From Mesobacillus subterraneus (lineage in GTDB: Bacteria; Bacillota; Bacilli; Bacillales; Cytobacillaceae): a stretch of 64,000 bases of DNA. The position numbers were made by a program, and so were the translations under genes. Positions 26,326 to 34,391 of this stretch are shown piece by piece; the first letter of the stretch is position 1; the number at the start of each line of letters is the position of its first letter. The notes beneath the pieces are model-generated. The model was not told the DNA's origin. It searched no databases and was given only the letters and a program-made list of their open reading frames with translations. The DNA lies in the NCBI RefSeq assembly GCF_003937825.1, contig NZ_RSFW01000017.1, forward strand, positions 234,708 through 298,707, in the 5' to 3' direction.

Positions 26326-26931
26326 ATGAAAAGTATCATAAAGAACTTTATAAATGGGATTCTGACAATTGTCCCAATCATTCTTGTCATCTATGTCATC
26401 TACAAAACGTTCATGTTCTTGGACAGCTTGCTGGGAAATAGTTTAAGGCCGTTTTTACAGGAAAGATATATTCCGGGAATTGGCTTGCTGACCACACTGA
26501 TCCTGATCACTGCCCTCGGCTGGCTGTCGACTCGTTTCATCACTGGCGGTTTGATCAAGATCATTGATCGGCTGCTGGAGAAAATCCCCTTTGTCAAGAC
26601 AATCTATTCAGTGATAAAGGACACAGTCCACTCTTTTCTAGGCGAAAAAAAATCATTCTCAAAGGTGGCTTTGGTAACGATTCCCGGCACCAATATGAAA
26701 AGCCTCGGTTTCATCACAACAGAGAACTTGAAGGATTTTTACGAACCATTGTCAGACCATATAGCTGTCTATGTCCCGCAAACCTTTCAGGTAGCAGGGT
26801 TGACGTTCCTGATTCCGAAATCAGAAGTCGAAATCATCGACGTCAAGCCCGAAGATGCTATGAAATTCATTCTATCCGGCGGTATGACATCAAAAAATGG
26901 GGAAACAAACGTAAAAGAAAACAGCCGCTGA
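26326..26931 (+). CDS. DUF502 family membrane protein
   Basis: 201 residues from the ATG at 26326, preceded by AAGGAG. Two long hydrophobic helices at the N-terminus (about 9-30 and 48-68) are followed by a soluble domain with PFVKTIYSVIKDTVHSFLGEKK and a conserved NMKSLGFITTE stretch, the signature of DUF502. The function is unknown; relatives are found in many bacteria and plants. The gap from the upstream lipase-like gene is 63 bases, so co-transcription is possible. Confidence 0.88.
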   Translation: MKSIIKNFINGILTIVPIILVIYVIYKTFMFLDSLLGNSLRPFLQERYIPGIGLLTTLILITALGWLSTRFITGGLIKIIDRLLEKIPFVKTIYSVIKDTVHSFLGEKKSFSKVALVTIPGTNMKSLGFITTENLKDFYEPLSDHIAVYVPQTFQVAGLTFLIPKSEVEIIDVKPEDAMKFILSGGMTSKNGETNVKENSR

Positions 26932-26945
26932 TTTTTATGCGGCTG
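26922..26945 (+). terminator. Possible terminator of DUF502 gene
   Basis: The stem CAGCCGC/GCGGCTG has an AT-rich loop and overlaps the stop codon. The tail CTTTCCG is only weakly T-rich. Confidence 0.5.
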
Positions 26946-27027
26946 CTTTCCGTTAGTTCGCTTTTTCATCATCTTAGTTGCTTTCCGGACCAACAGTAAA
27001 ATGGCACAATCAATGCGAAAACAGCCT

Positions 27028-27528
27028 CTAGTTAAACGTTACTTCCAGAACAGGTGTTGATCCCTTCTCCACATTTCCTTGATTCAATTTTTCAAGGGAT
27101 GCTGCCTGGTCCGTATTCGTAATAATAATCGGAGTAACTGTACTCTTCGCTTTTTCGCCAATTACGGCTAGATCAAAGGTCACGAGTTTCTGACCGGCCT
27201 TTACTTTGTCGCCCTGGCTTACATGGGTTTCAAAGCCCTCGCCCTTCAGGGAAACTGTCTCCAGCCCAATATGGATCAAGATTTCCGCTCCGTTCCTGGC
27301 CCGTATTCCCACCGCATGTTTGGTCGGGAATACCTGCATGATTTCACCATCGACCGGTGACACTACAACTCCTTCGGAAGGTTCAATTGCCAGGCCGTCT
27401 CCCATCATTTTTTCCGAAAAGACAGGATCCGGAACAGCACTTAAATCAACTGCTTTCCCTGTGATTGGCGATAACAGCTGGATCGTATTGACTGGTTCTT
27501 CTTTTTTGCCAAATAACTTCCTAAACAT
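27028..27528 (-). CDS. PTS glucose-family IIA component (YpqE-like)
   Basis: 166 residues. The phosphorylated histidine is in AEILIHIGLETV, and the partner histidine in FPTKHAVGIR, matching EIIA-Glc. Unlike most sugar enzymes II it is a stand-alone IIA, as in B. subtilis YpqE, and could feed phosphate to various PTS transporters or play a regulatory part. The ATG lies just upstream of the msrB stop (30 bases apart). Confidence 0.9.
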   Translation of the reverse strand: MFRKLFGKKEEPVNTIQLLSPITGKAVDLSAVPDPVFSEKMMGDGLAIEPSEGVVVSPVDGEIMQVFPTKHAVGIRARNGAEILIHIGLETVSLKGEGFETHVSQGDKVKAGQKLVTFDLAVIGEKAKSTVTPIIITNTDQAASLEKLNQGNVEKGSTPVLEVTFN

Positions 27529-27557
27529 TGAATCTCATCCCTTCTGCCTCAGTATCA

Positions 27558-27992
27558 TCATTCACCAAAAAGCTTAAGGTAATTACTATAGCCTTCTTCA
27601 GCCATTTTTTCCTTAGGAACAAACCTTAACGCTGCGGAATTGATGCAATACCGCAAACCATTTTCTCCTGGCCCATCATCGAAGACATGGCCTAAATGTG
27701 AATCTGCACTTTTGCTTCGGACTTCCGTACGGACCATGAAATGGCTGAAATCCTGCTTCTCAATAATTTCTTCATCCTCAATTGGCTTTGTGAAACTAGG
27801 CCAGCCACAGCCTGCATCATATTTGTCACGAGAGCTGAATAGTGGCTTTCCCGAAACAATATCTACGTAAATTCCTTCTCTCAAGTCATTCCAATATTCA
27901 TTCCTGAAGGGCGGCTCTGTCCCATTATTTTGAGTAACCTCATATTGCATTGGAGTAAGCCTTTCCTTTAACTCTTCCTGGTCCTTTTTCAT
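27558..27992 (-). CDS. msrB: Peptide methionine (R)-S-oxide reductase MsrB
   Basis: 144 residues. The catalytic cysteine is in [11 protein letters not shown] and the substrate loop is GCGWPSF, with [10 protein letters not shown]. The zinc-binding CXXC pairs of many MsrB proteins are absent, as in B. subtilis. It repairs Met-R-sulfoxide in proteins. It overlaps none but lies only three bases downstream of msrA, so both are one operon. Confidence 0.96.
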   Translation of the reverse strand: MKKDQEELKERLTPMQYEVTQNNGTEPPFRNEYWNDLREGIYVDIVSGKPLFSSRDKYDAGCGWPSFTKPIEDEEIIEKQDFSHFMVRTEVRSKSADSHLGHVFDDGPGENGLRYCINSAALRFVPKEKMAEEGYSNYLKLFGE

Positions 27993-27995
27993 ACT

Positions 27996-28529
27996 CTATT
28001 CCCCCCAATTGTTCCTGATAAAAGCTTCCCTGCCGGACCCTTTGTGATAGGCATTGTATCTTTCGGGATTTTTCTTGTAATACCCTTGATGATAGGTCTC
28101 TGCAGGATAGAACGTCTTTGCTGGCAAGATAGCTGTGACGATTGGTTTTGAAAAGCGGCCGCTGTTCTCAAGTTCCTTTTTGGAACCTTCAGCAAGCTTC
28201 CTTTGTTCCTCGCTATGATAGAAAATGGCGGTTTGATAAGACTGACCTCTGTCAAAAAACTGGCCACCAGGGTCTGTCGGATCTATTTGCTGCCAATATA
28301 ATTCGAGCAATTTGGTATAAGGAAAAATCACAGGATCAAAAGTGATCTGAACGGCCTCATAATGCCCCGTAGTCTCTGAACAAACTTGTTCATATGTAGG
28401 ATTTTCAGTTGTCCCGCCTGTATAGCCGGATGTGACGCTGATGATTCCCGCCTGTTCATCAAACGGTTTTACCATGCACCAGAAACACCCTCCTGCAAAC
28501 GTCGCAAGCTCTAATTTTGGCTTTTCCAT
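27996..28529 (-). CDS. msrA: Peptide methionine (S)-S-oxide reductase MsrA
   Basis: 177 residues. The active-site motif GGCFWC lies at residues about 14-19, followed by SGYTGG and the conserved FDP; all typical of MsrA. It reduces Met-S-sulfoxide, complementing MsrB downstream. A GAAAGGATGAGG site precedes the ATG. The 260 bases upstream up to the rsgA terminator contain no gene that can be supported. Confidence 0.96.
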   Translation of the reverse strand: MEKPKLELATFAGGCFWCMVKPFDEQAGIISVTSGYTGGTTENPTYEQVCSETTGHYEAVQITFDPVIFPYTKLLELYWQQIDPTDPGGQFFDRGQSYQTAIFYHSEEQRKLAEGSKKELENSGRFSKPIVTAILPAKTFYPAETYHQGYYKKNPERYNAYHKGSGREAFIRNNWGE

Positions 28530-28792
28530 CGTTCCTCATCCTTTCAGGCACCGGTTTTCACATGAGTGTCGCTTCTTAGACTCTCCTCTTCGCAATTAAA
28601 TCCGAAAGTAACGTAGGCGAAGAAAGACATAAAAAGCACTCTACTCAAATACTTATTCCCTATTGTAATACTTTTAAAGCAAAAAACACATTGAGAACAC
28701 TTATATATTGAAATAGAGGATGGGGTCAAAAGGGTGATGAATCTATGGAAGCAATGTTGGCTTCGCCTTCATCCCGCAATCAAACCAAAAAA

Positions 28793-28816
28793 GAGGCCCC
28801 CAATAGGGATGGCCTC
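28793..28816 (-). terminator. Terminator of rsgA
   Basis: The stem GAGGCC/GGCCTC with a loop of 12 bases sits about 7 bases beyond the stop and is followed by TTTTTTGG on the minus strand. Confidence 0.8.
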
Positions 28817-28822
28817 AAATCG

Positions 28823-29896
28823 TCACTTTCGTTTGAATTTTGTTTTTTGCCGGATATCCTTACTGATGTTCTTCCAATGCCGTTTTTCATCAGCCTGCGC
28901 CTTTTTATCCACTTTCCTGTCAATGTAGGCAAGTTCTTTTTGAAGCTTTTTATAGCTGGCAAACCGGTCTTCATCGAGCAAGCCATTGTCGATGGCTGAT
29001 TGTACTGCGCAACCAGGTTCATTTGTGTGGCTGCAATCACGGAATCGGCAAGCTGAGGCGTACTCCTCAATTTCGGCAAAGCTTTCGTGAATGCCCTCTT
29101 CACTTGTCCAGAGCTGAACTTCCCTCATACCTGGAGTATCGATCAGGATGGCTCCTTCTTGAAGCATGATCATTTCCCGATGGGTGGTGGTATGTTTGCC
29201 TTTATCATCACTCTCCCGGATTCCCTGGACTGCCTGTTTTTCAAATCCAGTCAGGGAGTTGACTAGGCTTGATTTGCCAACACCTGATGACCCTATCAAG
29301 GCTACAGTTTTACCTGGTGCAAGATAACTCCTCAGTTCATCAATTCCAGCAGAATTGACTACACTAATAGCGATCACAGGTATTCCAAGTGCCACTGCGT
29401 TAACAAGTTCAATCTTATCCGCAAGATCATCTGCCAAATCTGCCTTGCTTAAAATAAGGACAGGAGTGGCTCCGCTTTCCCAGGCCAACAGGAGATATCT
29501 CTCTATACGACGAAGGTTCAGGTCATCATTAAGCGAGTTTACGATAAAAACAGTATCGACATTTGCGGCTACAATCTGTTCTTCTGTTGTCATCCCGGCG
29601 GCCTTCCTGGAAAACTTGCTAAAACGCGGCAAAATCCCCTGAATTGTCCCTTTCAATTCCCCTGGGGAGGTTTTTACTGCAACCCAATCACCGACTGCTG
29701 GCAGGTCTTCACGATGGAGAGCATCATATGTCAGTTTCCCGGCAAGCGTACAAAGATATTCGCCTGTCTCCAGCCAAACCCTGTAGCTATGCTTGTGTTC
29801 CAGTGCTACTCTCCCTAACTCAAATCCCTTTGATCTGTATTCTTCAAAAAGGCTGTTCACTTCAGCCGTCATACCCATTTTCTCAAGGTTATTCAT
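28823..29896 (-). CDS. rsgA: Ribosome small-subunit-dependent GTPase A (RsgA family)
   Basis: 357 residues. The circularly permuted order is seen: the LSKADL (G4) motif first, then GSSGVGKSS (G1, near residue 200) and DTPG (G3). A zinc knuckle (CRFRDCSHTNEPGC) with Cys and His ligands follows, then a basic tail. It assists late 30S assembly. In B. subtilis the usual rsgA lies next to prkC and rpe; here it stands alone next to DUF4397, so it may be a second copy. A tiny ATG-AAT-GAA-TAA overlaps the start ATG. Confidence 0.88.
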   Translation of the reverse strand: MNNLEKMGMTAEVNSLFEEYRSKGFELGRVALEHKHSYRVWLETGEYLCTLAGKLTYDALHREDLPAVGDWVAVKTSPGELKGTIQGILPRFSKFSRKAAGMTTEEQIVAANVDTVFIVNSLNDDLNLRRIERYLLLAWESGATPVLILSKADLADDLADKIELVNAVALGIPVIAISVVNSAGIDELRSYLAPGKTVALIGSSGVGKSSLVNSLTGFEKQAVQGIRESDDKGKHTTTHREMIMLQEGAILIDTPGMREVQLWTSEEGIHESFAEIEEYASACRFRDCSHTNEPGCAVQSAIDNGLLDEDRFASYKKLQKELAYIDRKVDKKAQADEKRHWKNISKDIRQKTKFKRK

Positions 29897-29931
29897 TCAT
29901 TTTTCCTCCATTGTGCTTAAATAATATAAAA

Positions 29932-29958
29932 AACCACAGGCACACACGACCCGTGGTT
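29932..29958 (-). terminator. Terminator of a small transcript upstream of rsgA
   Basis: The stem AACCAC.GG/CC.GTGGTT is followed by TTTTTTATATTATTT on the minus strand, directly before the rsgA ribosome binding site. It closes a short unit containing the 18-residue frame. Confidence 0.7.
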
Positions 29959-30003
29959 AAAAAGCATGGAGAAAAAAGACAAATAATCCTTTATCCGCTC
30001 AGG

Positions 30004-30060
30004 CTAGTGGGCCGTGCAATAATCGATCGTCACTATTGAAACAATTAACTTTCTGCTCAT
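30004..30060 (-). CDS. Possible 18-residue peptide
   Basis: A short frame starts at ATG 30058-30060, with AGGTGGAG six bases before it, and reads MSRKLIVSIVTIDYCTAH. It is followed 46 bases later by an intrinsic terminator. It has a basic start and a hydrophobic middle. It may be a leader peptide for the following rsgA gene or a stand-alone peptide. Support is only the ribosome binding site and the terminator. Confidence 0.35.
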   Translation of the reverse strand: MSRKLIVSIVTIDYCTAH

Positions 30061-30244
30061 TGCACTCCACCTGCCTCTCTTAATGTTATCTTTAGTATAT
30101 GGAAAATCGTTCCTTATGTAAAGCCTTAATGAAAAGTTTTTAAGTGATTGGATGGTCACCCTTAATCGCCCCCCAACCCTAATACACCTGACATGCCCAA
30201 TTCGCATAATTTAACAGGAAGAATGTTCATTAGGAGTGAGGGGC

Positions 30245-31009
30245 ATGTCCAATTCAAGAAACCAGTATGATTACATGCACAAAGCGTCAATGTATGATTT
30301 ACTGGCAAATTATTATAAATATATCAATCCAAACTTGCATGTGATGTATTATCACAAGCACCTTCGCAATTTGCAAAAGGCTGTACAGCTAATGCGTTCT
30401 GACACTGTTCCAGTCAATCCCGAAACAGCCAGGCCGTCCATGCTTCGCTTTCTGCATGCATCACCCAATGTGAAGACAGTTGATATTTATTTGAATGGCA
30501 GCCGGGTACTAAGGGATTTTGATTATAAGAACAATAGCAGCCATATGCAGCTACAGCCTGGTAAATATCAGGTTGACATTTACCCTGCTGGGGAAAGTGT
30601 TTCAACCGTCATCAGCAAAAAAGTCACGCTCCAACCAGGAAGGGTTTATACGGCAGCGATTGCTGGTCCGTCTGCCAAATTACAACTCCTGACGTTCGAA
30701 GACCGCCCGCAAACCCCGGTTGGAGAAGCAAAGGCCCGGTTCATCCACCTGTCCCCCGATGCGCCGGCTGTAGATATAGCAGGAATGAACGGAGATATCA
30801 TCTTCCCGAATGTATCTTTTAAGCAGGCGACAACCTACCTCGCTCTCATGCCAATGAACATCACATTGGAAGCTAGAGTTGCAGGAACAAAAAATACTGT
30901 GCTGACCATCCCTGACATTAAATTAGAACCTAACAATGCATATACGATTGTTGTGGTTGGAACAGCTAAAGGCGAACCCCCTCTTGAAGTGCTTTTGCTG
31001 CAGGGGTAA
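30245..31009 (+). CDS. DUF4397 domain-containing protein
   Basis: 254 residues from the ATG at 30245 (TAGGAGTGAGGGG upstream). After about 65 residues with tyrosine-rich helical character come two tandem beta-sandwich repeats, each beginning with the conserved LRFLHASPNVKTVDIYLNG / ARFIHLSPDAPAVDIAG pattern of DUF4397. No signal peptide or anchor is evident, although relatives are often cell-surface or spore-linked. The function is unknown. A strong terminator follows. Confidence 0.85.
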   Translation: MSNSRNQYDYMHKASMYDLLANYYKYINPNLHVMYYHKHLRNLQKAVQLMRSDTVPVNPETARPSMLRFLHASPNVKTVDIYLNGSRVLRDFDYKNNSSHMQLQPGKYQVDIYPAGESVSTVISKKVTLQPGRVYTAAIAGPSAKLQLLTFEDRPQTPVGEAKARFIHLSPDAPAVDIAGMNGDIIFPNVSFKQATTYLALMPMNITLEARVAGTKNTVLTIPDIKLEPNNAYTIVVVGTAKGEPPLEVLLLQG

Positions 31010-31015
31010 AAAGCG

Positions 31016-31038
31016 GCCGGGAAACCGGCCATTTCTCT
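31016..31038 (+). terminator. Terminator of the DUF4397 gene
   Basis: The perfect stem GGCCGG/CCGGCC with a GAAA loop, six bases past the stop, is followed by ATTTCTCTTTTTTT. Confidence 0.85.
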
Positions 31039-31080
31039 TTTTTTAACAAAGAAAAAGAAGGCGCTCAATGCAACACCTTC

Positions 31081-31662
31081 CTAATCAGCAGGAACAAGTA
31101 ATGTGAATTTAATCTGATCTTTATTCAAATCAAATTCGTTCACCCGTACCTTTATATCACTCTTCAGCTTCAGCCTTTGCATCGAGACATATACCCTTTC
31201 CTCTTCAGGTTGGATAATGACTGCTTCTGGCAAGTCATAGCTGTCCCGTACAAATTTAAGGACTGTTGAAACAGGAAGCCGCAATTTCCCAACCGATATT
31301 GACCTTTGCTTCAGAATTAAATCCCCATTTTCCTGCGCCTGTGGTTCAAAGGTTAGCCTCAATTCCAGCTCCTGGCTAAATAATGGCAGCGTTCCGTACA
31401 GTTCAACCTCATCCGTCAGCAGGACCTGATAATCGATGTTGTTGCTCTTCGCTTCTTCTTCGAGGTAATGATTTATGACCCTATTCAAATCACGTTTGTT
31501 TGTCGTTACATGAAAGGCCACATCGTCTGTCTCCCTGTCCCCTTCGACAGGTTTCATTTCTGACTCCTCAACCGGTGAAGCTATCAGGATCCATACAAAC
31601 AGAAATGCAGCGGCAATTACCCCCAATAAGATAAAAAATCCGGTTTTCCATTTGTTCTTCAT
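31081..31662 (-). CDS. ypmS: YpmS family protein (DUF2140)
   Basis: 193 residues. An N-terminal membrane anchor (about residues 7-28) is followed by an extracytoplasmic region with a conserved beta-rich end; LPLFSQELELRLTFEP and the LPVSTVLKFV stretch are typical of YpmS. The start ATG at 31660-31662 has GAGGAG upstream; TTG one codon before is possible. It follows ypmR by 36 bases. The role is unknown; the pair is conserved in Bacilli. Confidence 0.88.
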   Translation of the reverse strand: MKNKWKTGFFILLGVIAAAFLFVWILIASPVEESEMKPVEGDRETDDVAFHVTTNKRDLNRVINHYLEEEAKSNNIDYQVLLTDEVELYGTLPLFSQELELRLTFEPQAQENGDLILKQRSISVGKLRLPVSTVLKFVRDSYDLPEAVIIQPEEERVYVSMQRLKLKSDIKVRVNEFDLNKDQIKFTLLVPAD

Positions 31663-31700
31663 CAATCAATAGCTCCTCGCCTAATTAAAAGTAATTACCC

Positions 31701-32507
31701 TTACTCGTCCACCTTACCGAGAACATTCTGTTCGAGCAATTCATATACCCTGTCTGCAATCAATTGGTACCCGCGGTCATTCGGATGGAAATAATCCGTA
31801 TACAGCAGGTTCTCCTCATTATTCAGGAAAATATCATGTATGTCGACAAAGTAGGCATTCTCATCATTCTCAACAATCTCCTGACTTTGTCTGTTCCATT
31901 CATCCACAATTTCATTCATTTCCTTCACATCTGCAAACCAATTAAAGAATGGATTATAAAGACCGACCAATATGATAGGGGCTTGATGATTTTGCCTTCT
32001 GATGGCTGAGAAAATCGCCTCTAACTGCCTTGCAAAAACGATTTGTTCTTCCTGGAACTGGTTCAGCTCCAGTCGGGAAAAGTTTTTCTTTACCACATTC
32101 ATTAAATCATTTCCGCCTATTGTCAAAATCACCATATCCGCGTCCCTTATGGATGCTTGGATATTCTTGTTTTTCAGCCTTTCAAGCAGCTGGTCAGTCC
32201 TGTTTCCTCTGACCCCAAAATTCTCAAAGTTTGCGTTTCTGACTGTTTTTTCTCTCTCCAGCTGTTCTGCAAGATAGGGGATATACCCACCAGAATCAGT
32301 ACTGTCTCCTACTCCCTGGGTTAGTGAATCCCCTGCCGCCACAATGTGCAGATCCTTCGGAAAAAACGAATCCGGAAGGGCTTCCTTCAGTTGCATCCCC
32401 GTTTCTTTCGCTTTATTGAAACTCCCATCCCTGAGGCTTTCAATTTGACTGCAGGAAACAAGAAAAACGGTCAGGCAGATATAAAGTAAGGTGAGTTTTT
32501 TTAACAT
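31701..32507 (-). CDS. ypmR: YpmR-like SGNH/GDSL lipoprotein hydrolase
   Basis: 268 residues with a lipobox (VFLVSCSQ, cysteine 19). The catalytic serine lies in AAGDSLTQGVGDS, with VRGNR as block II, TIGGNDLMN as block III, and the Asp-His pair in DYFHPNDRGY. It is a surface-anchored hydrolase of the same class as the plus-strand hydrolase at 25.2 kb, but unlike that one it is a lipoprotein. Together with ypmS it forms an operon-like pair. Confidence 0.9.
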   Translation of the reverse strand: MLKKLTLLYICLTVFLVSCSQIESLRDGSFNKAKETGMQLKEALPDSFFPKDLHIVAAGDSLTQGVGDSTDSGGYIPYLAEQLEREKTVRNANFENFGVRGNRTDQLLERLKNKNIQASIRDADMVILTIGGNDLMNVVKKNFSRLELNQFQEEQIVFARQLEAIFSAIRRQNHQAPIILVGLYNPFFNWFADVKEMNEIVDEWNRQSQEIVENDENAYFVDIHDIFLNNEENLLYTDYFHPNDRGYQLIADRVYELLEQNVLGKVDE

Positions 32508-32623
32508 CTATGTTCACCTGCCTTTAAAGTACACTCATTATATCATTTAATTGGCATCATTTGAATTGAACAGTCTGTTTGCCTCTATCCAATCCAAAGC
32601 CCAGCAAGTCTTTCCCGACAAAA

Positions 32624-32650
32624 AATAGACCGCACAAGCTGCGGCCTATT
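32624..32650 (-). terminator. Terminator of the SCO gene
   Basis: The stem AATAGACCGC/GCGGCCTATT overlaps the stop codon and is followed by TTTTTGTC on the minus strand. Confidence 0.75.
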
Positions 32651-33224
32651 GAAGAGTTTTAATATCTTTGATTATTTGTTCAAAAGGGACTTCTTTAAGC
32701 CCAGTGTAGTATTTTCTCATATTTCCGTTTTGGTCGACCAGGTAAAAATCCGTGCCATGGATGACTTGATCACCTGATTCCGGTTTTTTTACGAGTGCCT
32801 TGAAACTTTCAAGCGCGAACTGTTCGATCTCTTCCTGTGAGTAGCCCGTCAGGAATGACCAGTTCGAGAAATCGACGCTGAACTTATTGCCATAATCCTT
32901 AAGTACTTCAGGACTGTCAACCGTAGGGTCCACACTGAAGGATACAATCTCGACATCTTTGAGGCCTTCTTCTTTTATCATATCCTGAAGCTTCGCCATG
33001 TTGGCAGTCATTGGAGGGCACACGTCAGCACAATTTGTGAAAATAAAGTCAGCCACCCATACCTTTCCTTTCAAATCCTCTTTTCCGAAAGATTTACCAT
33101 CCTGGTTGGTGAAAGTAAAATCTTCAATCGGATAGTTTTTCGCATCCTTTAAGCCGCCATTGCCACAGCCTGCAGCTATGAATGTAATTGCAGCCAGGAT
33201 CACCAGCAACATCCCTTTTTTCAA
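32646..33224 (-). CDS. ypmQ: SCO1/SenC family cytochrome oxidase assembly lipoprotein (YpmQ-like)
   Basis: 192 residues, starting with a TTG (33222-33224) that has AGGTG six bases upstream; longer forms beginning at a GTG or ATG a few codons earlier are possible. The lipobox is FIAAGC. The thioredoxin-like domain has the copper-binding pair CADVC (FTNCADVCPPM) and the distal histidine in VIHGTDFYLV. It delivers copper to the CuA site of cytochrome oxidase. Confidence 0.9.
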   Translation of the reverse strand: MKKGMLLVILAAITFIAAGCGNGGLKDAKNYPIEDFTFTNQDGKSFGKEDLKGKVWVADFIFTNCADVCPPMTANMAKLQDMIKEEGLKDVEIVSFSVDPTVDSPEVLKDYGNKFSVDFSNWSFLTGYSQEEIEQFALESFKALVKKPESGDQVIHGTDFYLVDQNGNMRKYYTGLKEVPFEQIIKDIKTLQ

Positions 33225-33330
33225 TTGAATCACCTGCATTTTCTCTAATATGTCCACACCTCATTCTAGCAGACGAATGTGAGAGAAGGAAGAGAAAGGT
33301 ATGTGCGAAATATGAAATGCTCTTACAGCC

Positions 33331-34314
33331 TCATGCCGTTTCGTTATGGGTCTTTGAATTTTTCATCGTAGTGAAAAAATCTTTGATAAACTCTGTATAC
33401 GAAAAATTAACTGCCACTTTATGAATAGGATAGTCTGCCTTTTCTATTGATCCTCGGAAATCCCCAACACTCATTCCAAAAGCATCCCCTCTGTTTACAA
33501 TAATCTTTACCGGTACATCTCTATAGGTGATGTGATTTTCGTGCACCAGCCCCCACAGTGTCAGGACATCGTGAAGAGGAGCACCTGTCAGATTAGGGTC
33601 CCTGGTTTTATAGAATTTGTAATAATAATCGAACATAGGTTTTACTAACTTTCCAACCTCGCTGCCAATGCTTCGATAATACGCGTCCAGTTCATTGATC
33701 AATGCCGGCGTAACAATTGCACCACTGGTTACGTTTAGCGGAATGATTTTCACGGGAGCTTTGGCTTGTGTCAGCACGATGTTGGCGGCATAAGGGTCGC
33801 CATAAAAATTGGCTTCTGCTACTGGTGTCACATTTCCTGGTTCATTAAATGTACCGCCCATGATATAGAAGTCCTTCACCTTCTTCATCGTCCCAGGATA
33901 AAGAATGAAAGCGGCTGCGAGCGAGGACAGACGGCCCACATTCACAACTATTATTTCATCCGGGTTTTCTTCAATAATATCCTGAATTCCATGGAAATTT
34001 TCCAAATCATAATCCACTTCGATGTCTGGTATGATAGGACCCAGCCCTTCGACCCCGTGCACATCTGGTACATATTCTGGCGGGTCACCTGTCAAAGGCA
34101 ATTCCGCACCTGCAAATGCTGGTATATCAGTCCTGCCAGTGAGTTTCTGTAAGTACGCCGCATTCCTGAGGGCGTCCTGCTTAGACACATTTCCATAATC
34201 GGCAACTACACCAACCAAATCAATCTCTTTATTGAAAAACGCATATAAAACAGCAATATTGTCATCGATCCCAAAATCACTGAAGAACAAAATCTTTTTA
34301 CCCAATACCGGCAC
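33331..34314 (-). CDS. Nucleoside hydrolase-like protein
   Basis: 327 residues. The N-terminal motif reads FFSDFGIDDNIA; the family motif is DTDPGIDDA, so the second Asp and the GIDD pair are kept while the first Asp is replaced. The C-terminal catalytic Asp is kept in PLHDVLTLWG. The enzyme class cleaves the N-glycosidic bond of ribonucleosides. The altered first Asp may affect calcium binding and specificity. It starts with ATG near 34314. Neighbours are a histidine kinase and the SCO gene; no pathway link is obvious. Confidence 0.8.
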   Translation of the reverse strand: MPVLGKKILFFSDFGIDDNIAVLYAFFNKEIDLVGVVADYGNVSKQDALRNAAYLQKLTGRTDIPAFAGAELPLTGDPPEYVPDVHGVEGLGPIIPDIEVDYDLENFHGIQDIIEENPDEIIVVNVGRLSSLAAAFILYPGTMKKVKDFYIMGGTFNEPGNVTPVAEANFYGDPYAANIVLTQAKAPVKIIPLNVTSGAIVTPALINELDAYYRSIGSEVGKLVKPMFDYYYKFYKTRDPNLTGAPLHDVLTLWGLVHENHITYRDVPVKIIVNRGDAFGMSVGDFRGSIEKADYPIHKVAVNFSYTEFIKDFFTTMKNSKTHNETA

Positions 34315-34364
34315 CCCCTGTTAAGATTATATTTTGAGGGTAGAAAATAATGGCAATAAAATAA

Positions 34365-34391
34365 AAAGCCCTGAAAATCACCCAGGGCTTT
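34365..34391 (-). terminator. Terminator of the histidine kinase gene
   Basis: The stem AAAGCCCTG/CAGGGCTTT overlaps the stop codon and is followed by TTATTTTATTG on the minus strand. Confidence 0.75.

Noticed and set aside
28544..28729. Minus-strand frame of 61 codons upstream of msrA
   Set aside because: No ribosome binding site and an unnatural composition; it lies in the promoter region of msrA.
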